A stretch of DNA of 9,936 bases from Verrucomicrobiota bacterium (lineage in GTDB: Bacteria; Verrucomicrobiota; Verrucomicrobiia; Chthoniobacterales; UBA10450): positions 1-9,936 of the forward strand of contig QHNU01000022.1 in assembly GCA_003218525.1 (NCBI GenBank), read 5' to 3'. Made by a program: the position numbers and the translations under genes. Shown here piece after piece: positions 1 through 5,813 of this stretch; the first letter of the stretch is position 1, and every line of letters begins with the position of its first letter. Under the pieces are notes generated by a model that did not search any database, was not told the DNA's origin, and saw only the letters and a list, made by a program, of their open reading frames with translations.

Positions 1-937
1 TGGCGCCCCCCTCATCAATGGTGGAGGCGAGAACGAAAATGTCGCAAGCATGCAAAGCCGTGAGCACTTGATTCTGCGATTGTTCGCCGGCGAACTGGAT
101 TCTGCCACTCAAGCCTTGCTGGCGAACGCGCGTTTCGAGTTCCTTCCGCAGTGCTCCATCCCCAATGATTTGAAGAGCAAAATCAATTCCGCGTTTCTTC
201 AGCTCGGTGCACGCATCAATCAGGACGTGAAATCCTTTGAAGGCAACGAGACGACCCACGCTGAGCAACCGAACCGGACCGGGCAACCCTCGATTGGTCT
301 GGTTATCAGCTGTTTCAGGAAAGCGGCTGAGATCGATTCCATTGTAGACGCGAAAAATCTTCCTGGCGGCCTTCGGACAGCGAGAAGCAAGCAGGTCACG
401 GCTGTAGTTTGTCTCTGCTCCAACGAATTCTGCGGCCGCGCAAAGCTCGCGCAATAGTCCGTCATTGCCGAGATCGGTCATAAAGTCCTGTCCGTGTGCG
501 GTGATGCTGAATGGGAGGCCGCTAATCGCCTTTACAAAGAGCGCGGTATGGGCGGCGCGATTGGCAAAATGAACGTGAAAATGCGGAACACGCTCCCGCT
601 CGAACAGCTCGACAAAAAAAAACGCGTTGCGCGCGCGCAACGCCGCCTTGTACTCCGGGCCATATTTCAGGTCGTGTTCCTGCACCAGGGCCGCTGGCCA
701 CCGCCCACTCCGCTTCGCCTTACGCGCCAGCTTGTCCAACGCGCGCGATTCCGGCGCGTACTGAATTTTGGCGCGCAGTTTCGCCAGATACTCGTGACGC
801 AGCTCCGTCTTCGGGGGATAAAGCGAAGCGAGGACAATTTCGTGTCCGCGGCGCTCCAGTTCGAGCATTTCGGCGTCGCAAAATGTTTGCGAGAGGACCG
901 GGTAACGCGAGTAAATGTAGCCCAGCGGCATTTTCAT
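1..937 (-). CDS. GT4-family glycosyltransferase (partial, C-terminus beyond left edge)
   Basis: This enzyme probably transfers a sugar from a nucleotide-sugar donor to a surface polysaccharide or lipid-linked acceptor at the inner face of the membrane. About 312 residues are visible and the frame is open to base 1. Seen in order: an N-terminal YPVLSQTF stretch (residues 12-19) like the Y-P-x-x-S-x-T-F start of exopolysaccharide GT4 enzymes; HVHFANRAAH (121-130); TAHGQDF (146-152); VYNGID (197-202); then the second Rossmann domain with VGRLVAFKGFHVLIDA (227-242), GDG (259-261) and ADIF-like CDIFVLAS (298-305). The donor-binding E-x7-E region falls largely outside. The start chosen is the first of two in-frame ATGs (937 and 931). 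No Shine-Dalgarno is obvious, and a TTG at 970 is an alternative. It lies 62 bp behind the Dabb gene and may be co-transcribed. A T9 run coding FFF (106-108) sits beside a GC palindrome and is listed separately. The family call is firm; the sugar and acceptor are unknown. Confidence 0.9.
   Translation of the reverse strand, partial: MKMPLGYIYSRYPVLSQTFCDAEMLELERRGHEIVLASLYPPKTELRHEYLAKLRAKIQYAPESRALDKLARKAKRSGRWPAALVQEHDLKYGPEYKAALRARNAFFFVELFERERVPHFHVHFANRAAHTALFVKAISGLPFSITAHGQDFMTDLGNDGLLRELCAAAEFVGAETNYSRDLLASRCPKAARKIFRVYNGIDLSRFPETADNQTNRGLPGPVRLLSVGRLVAFKGFHVLIDACTELKKRGIDFALQIIGDGALRKELETRVRQQGLSGRIQFAGEQSQNQVLTALHACDIFVLASTIDEGGA
614..643 (-). terminator. Intrinsic-terminator-like hairpin plus T9 inside the glycosyltransferase gene
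   Basis: Bases 624-643 form a perfect 20-bp palindrome (GCGTTGCGCG and its complement). On the minus strand this folds as an 8-bp GC-rich stem with a 4-nt loop. One base later nine Ts follow (A614-622 on the plus strand). That is the layout of a Rho-independent terminator, read in the same direction as the gene, about 300 nt into it. The bases code A-L-R-A-R-N-A-F-F-F in frame, so it is also normal coding sequence. Function as a terminator or attenuator is inference; translating ribosomes would be expected to mask it. Confidence 0.4.
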
Positions 938-978
938 TGCCGATTTCGGACGACCGAACAGGGAATGCAAGTATTTGC

Positions 979-997
979 CCCGCGTTTGATACGCGGG
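979..997 (-). other. Small hairpin between Dabb and glycosyltransferase genes
   Basis: A perfect 7-bp inverted repeat (CCCGCGT and ACGCGGG, 5-nt loop) lies 3 bp past the Dabb stop codon and about 40 bp before the glycosyltransferase start. No T-run follows on the minus strand, so it is not a convincing intrinsic terminator. It could stabilise the 3' end of the upstream message or reduce read-through. Confidence 0.35.
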
Positions 998-999
998 CG

Positions 1000-1317
1000 C
1001 TATGAAAATCGCACGTCTTTCCCAGGATCCATTTCGAAGTCGAGCGTGAGAGCGTCAGCTGTGTTCGGCTTAATGATTTCTTCGTTGAATTTCACGAAGA
1101 TCGAGTCTTCACGAAAAATGGTGTATTTGTCCATGGACTCGAAATCGATGGCGATGAAAAAGGGCCACGTCATTTGCGGATCGATGCGCTTGCCGCATTT
1201 AATGTTGAGGACCTCCGGAATTTTCAATAACTGCATGCGCGTGTTCATCATTATCTCTTCCACGCGAGCGGGCGTAACTTCGGGCTTAAGTTTGTAAAGG
1301 ACGATGTGATGCACCAT
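1000..1317 (-). CDS. Dabb (stress-responsive A/B barrel) domain protein
   Basis: A 105-aa protein that is essentially one Dabb domain, a small ferredoxin-like alpha/beta fold that usually dimerises into a barrel. The opening MVHHIVLYKLKPEVTPARVEEI (residues 1-22) is typical: first strand H-x-V-L-Y/F-K, then the helix that follows K-P-x-x. The central segment with I-x-x-G, then F-F-I-A-I-D-F-E, then D-K-Y (about residues 38-64), and a late strand, complete the pattern. There is no signal peptide, so it is probably cytoplasmic. Bacterial members have mixed or unknown roles (stress-linked proteins, some small-molecule cyclases or decarboxylases); no active-site assignment is possible here. It follows nuoA by 111 bp and precedes the glycosyltransferase by 62 bp. 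No strong Shine-Dalgarno is visible. The 111-bp gap (1318-1428) holds only short weak inverted repeats and no recognisable RNA or gene. Confidence 0.85.
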   Translation of the reverse strand: MVHHIVLYKLKPEVTPARVEEIMMNTRMQLLKIPEVLNIKCGKRIDPQMTWPFFIAIDFESMDKYTIFREDSIFVKFNEEIIKPNTADALTLDFEMDPGKDVRFS

Positions 1318-1428
1318 GGGGGCTAAAGCTATTAGGCGGTCTGGCGAGGCCGCGCAAGGACGAAACTGGCACCGTCTGCGCCGACGAAAAGTCGCCCTTT
1401 AGATCGCCATCGCCGGCAGAGGCGACGC

Positions 1429-1800
1429 CTATTTTTTCCAGTCGAGCACGCCTTTCCGGAGCGCGTAAATATACCCAATCATCAAAATCGAGATGAAACT
1501 GAACATGCTCCAAAAGATCACAGAGCTATGTCGGATAGATTCCCGGTAAACGACTGCCCAGGGATACATGAAGACGATTTCCAGATCGAAGAGAATGAAT
1601 AGCATCGCGACCAGATAAAATCTGACGCTGAATCGCGGCTGTGCTTCTCCCTGCGGCACCATGCCGCATTCGTAGGCTGAATCCTTGATTCTATTACGGC
1701 GGCCGGTTTTTCCGAGAATCACACTGACCACCAATGCCGCAACGGCAAACCCCGCCGCAACAATGATCTGGAGTAAAACCGGAATGTATTCTCGCAGCAT
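1429..1800 (-). CDS. nuoA: NADH-quinone oxidoreductase subunit A (NuoA/NdhC)
   Basis: A small membrane subunit of respiratory complex I, in the inner membrane where NADH oxidation is coupled to proton pumping. The 123-aa length is normal for the family. Three hydrophobic helices are visible (about residues 5-29, 62-84, 94-116). The loop signature YECGMVPQG (43-51) and the highly conserved second-helix block RFSVRFYLVAMLFILFDLE (56-74), followed by FMYPWAV (77-83), make the identification secure; the acidic D72 and E74 in that helix are the conserved pair. The ATG at 1800 gives a standard N-terminus. It starts only 22 bp after the preceding small gene, so the two are probably co-transcribed. 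Unusually, nuoB does not follow: the next genes are a Dabb protein and a glycosyltransferase, so the other nuo genes must lie elsewhere. Confidence 0.95.
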   Translation of the reverse strand: MLREYIPVLLQIIVAAGFAVAALVVSVILGKTGRRNRIKDSAYECGMVPQGEAQPRFSVRFYLVAMLFILFDLEIVFMYPWAVVYRESIRHSSVIFWSMFSFISILMIGYIYALRKGVLDWKK

Positions 1801-1822
1801 GCCCTACCGCTGCCGCAGTCGA

Positions 1823-2137
1823 TTACTTTACGCCTGCTGGAATATGACCGTTTTGCGGTGCGATCGCGCTCGCCAAGGCCGAAGGCAAGCCTTTGTATTT
1901 CTTGCCGCTCTTCTTCACCGCGCCGCGTGCGACCAGATTCTGAAGTTTTTCATACGCACGCAACCGGAGCATTTCCTCTCCACCACTCGCGGCGTTACGG
2001 GCACGGAGATTTTCGTGCACGATGTCGAAGAGCTGCTTGAACTCGAACGACGCCCTGCGCGAAAGCACAGCGACGAGTTCCTCCGTGACTAGATCAGGAA
2101 CCCGGCGAGAAAATGCGTTTTTCTTGAGAATAGCCAT
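1823..2137 (-). CDS. Small basic conserved hypothetical protein, possible winged-helix fold
   Basis: I do not recognise this family. From the ATG at 2137 the product is 104 aa: MAILKKNAFSRR at the N-terminus, a predicted helical stretch (V-T-E-E-L-V-A-V-L-S-R-R), and a C-terminal part with YEKLQNLVARGAVKKSGKKYKG (about residues 67-88). That part resembles the recognition helix and wing of a winged-helix DNA-binding module, with L-x-x-L-V-x-x-G-x-V-K-K-x-G-x-x-Y. Many Lys/Arg residues fit nucleic-acid binding, but that is inference. An in-frame ATG at 2179 would add 14 residues (MSCEFANPCYNFGP). I prefer 2137 because a -10-like TACAAT and a palindrome lie inside that extra stretch. It ends 22 bp before nuoA, suggesting co-transcription. 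Confidence 0.7.
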   Translation of the reverse strand: MAILKKNAFSRRVPDLVTEELVAVLSRRASFEFKQLFDIVHENLRARNAASGGEEMLRLRAYEKLQNLVARGAVKKSGKKYKGLPSALASAIAPQNGHIPAGVK

Positions 2138-2146
2138 AGGGCCGAA

Positions 2147-2173
2147 ATTGTAACACGGATTTGCGAATTCGCA
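2147..2173 (-). promoter_or_regulatory. Candidate promoter and operator before the small basic gene
   Basis: On the minus strand TACAAT (2152-2147) matches the -10 consensus at five of six positions and ends 9 nt before the ATG at 2137. Transcription would then begin about 3 nt before the start codon, giving a nearly leaderless message. A perfect 12-bp palindrome TGCGAATTCGCA (2162-2173) sits in the spacer toward the -35 position, where a repressor or activator dimer could bind. No good -35 hexamer is visible. Function is inferred. Confidence 0.4.
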
Positions 2174-2194
2174 GCTCATTTCTCTCTGAGCGAG

Positions 2195-2219
2195 CCAACT
2201 GCGGCTAGAGCCGAAGTGG
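2195..2219 (-). other. Imperfect hairpin after the 584-aa gene
   Basis: The minus strand can fold CCACT-T-CGGC with GCCG-C-AG(T)TGG around a TCTA loop, just past the stop codon of the 584-aa gene. One mismatch and one bulge interrupt the stem, and there is no following T-run. At most it is a weak 3'-end structure separating the two genes. Confidence 0.25.
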
Positions 2220-2225
2220 CGCGAT

Positions 2226-3980
2226 TCAAGGAGTCGGCACTGGACTCGACAGCGGTGTTGAGGGAATTGCGGAAGAAGTGGCCGCCGGGGAGGGCAAAAT
2301 GACGCTGGGCCTATTTTTCAAAACCATCGTGCCTGCCCATGCCGCCGCCGCCGCCGCAACGGTTTGTCCGATCGTAATCGTGCCAACTGATTCCGACCGG
2401 TAACCGTTACCGGTATATGATTGTGCCGCCACCACCGGGCTTAAGTGACGCGCAACGACTTCGGCAGATGGAAGCTTGGCCGGATCGACGTGCTCGGTCA
2501 TCGAGGGTAGGAAAGCAGCACTCATTTGCAGAATCGGGCGCACGGTAGCATCCAATCTCGAATAGAGCGCGCCTAGGTCGAGAAAGGCGAACATCTGTTG
2601 TGGCGAGGGCACGAGCTTGGCCGCGCTGCGAAAACTAGGCGAATCATCCAATCCGGTCCCGCTTTTCGCCGGTGCCACCGCTCGATCAACTCTCGCCGAA
2701 TCGCTCCCAATGATGAGCAAGCGATCGGAAACTGCCACCGTCGGGCTGATCGCGAGAGCGCTTCCCCCCATCGGCGCGGTAAAATACTGCACACTATCGT
2801 GAATGTTTGATTGCCATCCAGACGAAGCGGCAAGTGCGCCAACGATTTTCTTCGCACGCGAAGAATCGCGGACGGTTAGCGTCACCACCAGGCCGGGAAT
2901 TCGCGCGCTCGTTGGCCAATCCGCGATCAGCGAGACTTCGTCACCGAAGGCAGCCCTCCAGTCATCCGGCGTGATACCGGCTTGGGCGAGCACCTGTTTT
3001 TGTCCGGCCGCAAGACCGGCGGCGGTTTTGCCGAGCATTTGATTCCAGTCGAGTTGTTGAAGGTTGATGATTGTGGCGAAGTAGAGAAAGGTTTCGGGCG
3101 GAGCGAGTGAGAGTGTGTCACGTGTCAGTTTGGCATCGAACATTCGTGGCATCGCCGCGAAGTCCACCTCTCGGATTTTTTGACCATCGAAAACCATCCC
3201 GTGGGAGAAACTTCGCACTCGTTCGAGCATTGTCTGTTGATTCGGTGGCAAAGCGCGTCCGTCTTGTGCTCGCAAGCTGGCTAGCTTTTGCCCGAGTTGC
3301 TTAGGTTGAAGGTAGAATAGCCACGCGCACTCCGCCGGCATTTCCTTCATCGCCTCGCGGAAATTTTGATCTGATTCAAGCGCAGGCGTTTTCACGCGAC
3401 CATCCATTCGATCCAGCATCGCCATCAAATCCTTGATGTTGGTGGCTGCCAGGAAACGATTACCCACGATCGTAGATGCGAGCGTGACTTCTCCGGCAAT
3501 AACATCAATGCGATGCTTCTCGTACTCGCTCGTGCTGCGTTGGGCGTTTCCTGCTTTGCCGAGGAGCCGCGATTTCCATTCCTCAATCACGGTGTTCGCT
3601 TCCTTCTCGCTGCAGCGAAATTCGAAACCGCCGACAAGCCGTAGGGCATCAAAGCTGTTGGTGGCGAGGAACGTGTCCCGCATGCGTAATTTGCCAGCCT
3701 CGCGCCAGCCGTTAATGAAGGCGCTGCGTTCTTGCAGTTGCGCCTTCGGCTTCTGTAAGAATGCCTGCACAGCTGGTTCTCGATAAAGCGCGTACAATTC
3801 CGTGCGGTGCCAGTCTTCTCGATTTTTCTCGGCGTTGGGAATTTCGAACAAAATCGCGGTGTCGGGTGGTAGCAGGCCAGCTGCGGCTGAGTGCGCTACG
3901 CCCGGCTGGCGGCGGAGCGCAAATAGGACCAGAAATGCGACGACGAGGCTAACCAGCACGAACAGCAGAAATCGCTTCAT
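2226..3980 (-). CDS. Membrane-anchored or exported hypothetical protein, DUF3352-like, with Pro/Ser/Thr tail
   Basis: A 584-aa protein of unknown function. Residues 4-22 are one hydrophobic segment after M-K-R, either an uncleaved anchor or a signal peptide, so most of the chain should be periplasmic. The mature start AGLLPPDTAILFEIP resembles DUF3352-type proteins, which begin L-L-P-x-D-T and carry long alpha/beta repeats. The body has no catalytic motif I can name; recurrent pieces such as T-F-L-A-T-N-S, N-R-F-L-A-A-T-N and D-R-L-L-I-I-G-S-D recall the repeated strands of such proteins. Near the C-terminus come six alanines (about 543-548, a GCG codon repeat), a short hydrophobic patch, and a low-complexity Pro/Ser/Thr tail (556-584). 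The ATG at 3980 is preceded by a candidate promoter and no Shine-Dalgarno. It follows xerD by 67 bp on the same strand. The DUF3352 link is by eye and tentative. Confidence 0.75.
   Translation of the reverse strand: MKRFLLFVLVSLVVAFLVLFALRRQPGVAHSAAAGLLPPDTAILFEIPNAEKNREDWHRTELYALYREPAVQAFLQKPKAQLQERSAFINGWREAGKLRMRDTFLATNSFDALRLVGGFEFRCSEKEANTVIEEWKSRLLGKAGNAQRSTSEYEKHRIDVIAGEVTLASTIVGNRFLAATNIKDLMAMLDRMDGRVKTPALESDQNFREAMKEMPAECAWLFYLQPKQLGQKLASLRAQDGRALPPNQQTMLERVRSFSHGMVFDGQKIREVDFAAMPRMFDAKLTRDTLSLAPPETFLYFATIINLQQLDWNQMLGKTAAGLAAGQKQVLAQAGITPDDWRAAFGDEVSLIADWPTSARIPGLVVTLTVRDSSRAKKIVGALAASSGWQSNIHDSVQYFTAPMGGSALAISPTVAVSDRLLIIGSDSARVDRAVAPAKSGTGLDDSPSFRSAAKLVPSPQQMFAFLDLGALYSRLDATVRPILQMSAAFLPSMTEHVDPAKLPSAEVVARHLSPVVAAQSYTGNGYRSESVGTITIGQTVAAAAAAWAGTMVLKNRPSVILPSPAATSSAIPSTPLSSPVPTP
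2341..2356 (-). repeat. GCG trinucleotide repeat coding polyalanine
   Basis: Five consecutive GCG codons (GCC-type repeats on the plus strand), followed by GCA, encode six alanines near the C-terminus of the 584-aa protein. A short triplet repeat like this can change length without breaking the frame. Confidence 0.6.
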
Positions 3981-3989
3981 AAAATTCGA

Positions 3990-4019
3990 ATTGTAGCGGG
4001 CGTTCTATTGTCCGCACAA
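3990..4019 (-). promoter_or_regulatory. Candidate promoter of the 584-aa gene
   Basis: TACAAT (3995-3990) lies 9 nt before the ATG at 3980, and TTGTGC (4019-4014) lies 18 bp further upstream, a weak three-of-six -35 match. Transcription would start about 3 nt before the start codon. A 10-bp palindrome AATTCGAATT (3983-3992) overlaps the -10 and the presumed start site. Confidence 0.4.
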
Positions 4020-4047
4020 CTTTCCTGTATCCGCTTATTGCCTTCGT

Positions 4048-4935
4048 CTAAGGACGAGGATGAAATTTTCGATGCACTGCTTTGAGACGCTGCTGATCTA
4101 CGTGCGTGTAAACTTGCGTGGTCGAGATGTCCGCGTGGCCGAGCATTTCTTGAATGATTCGAAGGTCGGCGCCATTGGAGAGGAGATGGGTGGCAAAACT
4201 ATGCCGCAAAAGATGCGGATAGATATTGGCTTCCACACCCGAGCGTTTGGCATGTTTCTTTACGATCTGCCAAATCCGAGCGGTGGTGAGTTTTCGACCC
4301 CGCGCGGAAAGAAAAATCTCACTCCCCGATTTGGAAGTAACGAGCTGTGGCCGCTCAGCCGAAAGATAAGCCGCGAGAGCCTGGGAAGCTTTGCGACCCA
4401 CCGGTACCAATCGGGTCTTGTTGCCTTTGCCGGTCACACGCAAGATTCGTTCTTCGTCGTTGAACTGTTCCAGCCGCGCTGCGGTCAGCTCGGAAATACG
4501 CAAACCACTGGCGTAAAGCAATTCAACGATGGCGCGATCGCGCAGGCCAAGTTCCGTTTTGATATCAATGGCATCGAGTAGTTGCTGGACTTGAATTTCA
4601 TTCAATGTTTCCGGCAAATAGCGCTCGATTCTGGGGAGCGAGAGGGTTTCGCTGGGATCGCGAGAGATCATTCTTCTCCCAAGCAAAAATCGGAAAAAGA
4701 TTTTGAGAGCAACAACGATCAGTTTGATCGACGACGCCGAAAGGCCGCTGCGTTTTCTCTCGGAAAGAAAGTCTGTGAGATGGTCGACGGCGACCTGGGC
4801 CCCGCTGTGCAAATGATGGTGTCCGCACCATTGGGCGAAGTCAGTCAGGGAACGGCGGGTTGACAGCTGGTAGTTTTCGGAGAGGCCGCGCTCAATCGCG
4901 AGGTAACGAATGAAGGCATCGATTTCCGTTTCCAT
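4048..4935 (-). CDS. xerD: Tyrosine recombinase, XerD/XerC type
   Basis: A site-specific recombinase of the Xer kind, which resolves chromosome dimers at dif near the division septum, usually with a partner Xer protein and FtsK. The 295-aa length is the family norm. Residues 1-86 form the core-binding domain (METEIDAFIRYLAIERGLS is typical). The catalytic set is complete: R146 in GLRISEL, K170 in VTGKGNK, H241 and R244 in HLLRHSFATHLL, H267 in LGHADISTTQVYTH, and nucleophile Y276. This completeness and length argue for a housekeeping Xer protein, not a phage integrase. No tRNA, att repeat or phage gene is nearby. XerC versus XerD is assigned on overall look only. It diverges from the UVR-motif gene across an 87-bp gap and precedes the 584-aa gene. 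No clear Shine-Dalgarno is seen before the ATG at 4935. Confidence 0.92.
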   Translation of the reverse strand: METEIDAFIRYLAIERGLSENYQLSTRRSLTDFAQWCGHHHLHSGAQVAVDHLTDFLSERKRSGLSASSIKLIVVALKIFFRFLLGRRMISRDPSETLSLPRIERYLPETLNEIQVQQLLDAIDIKTELGLRDRAIVELLYASGLRISELTAARLEQFNDEERILRVTGKGNKTRLVPVGRKASQALAAYLSAERPQLVTSKSGSEIFLSARGRKLTTARIWQIVKKHAKRSGVEANIYPHLLRHSFATHLLSNGADLRIIQEMLGHADISTTQVYTHVDQQRLKAVHRKFHPRP

Positions 4936-4983
4936 CTGGAAAGAATCTCGCGAAAACGTTCCCCCGGCAATGCTTCGTCAGCG

Positions 4984-5013
4984 TTGACAAAATCGCCTCC
5001 CGTAAACGATCAT
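4984..5013 (+). promoter_or_regulatory. Candidate promoter of the UVR-motif gene
   Basis: A perfect -35 consensus TTGACA (4984-4989), an 18-bp spacer and GATCAT (5008-5013, four of six -10 matches) stand before the ATG at 5023. Exactly 9 nt separate the -10 from the start codon, so the message would be nearly leaderless. The same TTG at 4984 could formally serve as a start codon 13 codons upstream, but the promoter reading fits better. Confidence 0.5.
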
Positions 5014-5022
5014 TTCTATGCG

Positions 5023-5781
5023 ATGAGCTTGGATCTCAATACCATCTTGAAAGAGTGGCCCCACGAGCCCGGCATGATCAAAGTAAGGAAGATAATGGGC
5101 TTCGACGGTCGCGATAAGTTGCAATTGCGGCTCGATCTCGGCGTGTTGCAAATGGAAATGACCGGCCGGCCGGATGGTCAGCGGCCGCACGGGTGTGAAT
5201 CATTACTTGCCTATCACCAGCACCGTGCCGAACTCGCCGAAGCAACCCGTGACAGTTACGAATTGACGGCCGAGGAGTGTTCTGAGCTGCAACAGGAAGG
5301 TATTCAGTATTACCACCGCTACGTCAGCCTCTTTCAGCTCAATGAATTTGCTGGAGTAATCCGCGACACTCAGCGAAATCTCGATCTCTTCACTTTTGTC
5401 GACGAGCATAGCCAGCGGGAGGAGATTGTCTGGAATTTTCAACAGTTTCGACCCTATGTGCTGATGATGAACACACGGGCGAAGGCGTCGATCTTCTTGA
5501 GCGAAGGCAAGTTTGGAGACGGCATGCGTGAAATCGAGAAGGGTCGCGACGCAATCGTCGAATTCTTCCAGCATTCCAACTTCCCCGAGCTGGCCAGTAA
5601 GAGCAGTGAAATCGCTTTCCTCGAAGAGTGGCTCGATGAAGTACGGGCCAAGCGGCCGCTGACTAAGCTCGAGATTATGCAGCGTGAGATGGAAAGCGCG
5701 ATAGCGAGCGAGCTCTACGAACGCGCCGCGGAATTGCGCGACGCCATTAGGGTGCTTAAGGCAACGGAGCGGACGGTGTAA
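5023..5781 (+). CDS. UvrB/UvrC-motif protein
   Basis: A 252-aa soluble protein ending in a UVR motif (about residues 213-247: L-x-x-L-E-x-x-Q-x-E-M-E-x-A-I-A, then Y-E-R-A-A-E-L-R-D-x-I). This is the helical hairpin by which UvrB and UvrC contact each other, also found in ClpC-adaptor proteins such as McsA. The N-terminal part (MSLDLNTILKEWPHEPG, then VRKIMGFDGRDKLQLRLDLGVLQMEMTGRPDG to about residue 52) looks like a separate small conserved module. The middle (80-200) is mostly helical and could be TPR-like. There are no cysteine pairs as in McsA and no nuclease residues as in UvrC, so a scaffold or adaptor role is more likely than catalysis. The ATG at 5023 is preferred over the upstream TTG at 4984. 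It diverges from xerD and converges with hisS, ending 32 bp from the hisS stop. Partner and process are unknown. Confidence 0.82.
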   Translation: MSLDLNTILKEWPHEPGMIKVRKIMGFDGRDKLQLRLDLGVLQMEMTGRPDGQRPHGCESLLAYHQHRAELAEATRDSYELTAEECSELQQEGIQYYHRYVSLFQLNEFAGVIRDTQRNLDLFTFVDEHSQREEIVWNFQQFRPYVLMMNTRAKASIFLSEGKFGDGMREIEKGRDAIVEFFQHSNFPELASKSSEIAFLEEWLDEVRAKRPLTKLEIMQREMESAIASELYERAAELRDAIRVLKATERTV

Positions 5782-5813
5782 CCATTGGGCAAGCGGCGTC
5801 GGCTGGCGCGAGC

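Noticed and set aside
245..250. CRISPR array, tRNA or rRNA anywhere in the window
   Set aside because: I looked for spaced direct repeats and cloverleaf-like intergenic sequence and found none; nearly all space is protein-coding and gaps are under 180 bp.
494..1297. Long plus-strand reading frame (267 codons)
   Set aside because: It runs antisense through the glycosyltransferase and Dabb genes, and its translation is Arg-rich with no domain. It is a shadow of GC-rich coding DNA.
4048..4935. Tyrosine recombinase as sign of a mobile element
   Set aside because: Length, full catalytic set and overall look are those of housekeeping XerD/XerC. No tRNA, direct repeats, cargo or phage genes are nearby.
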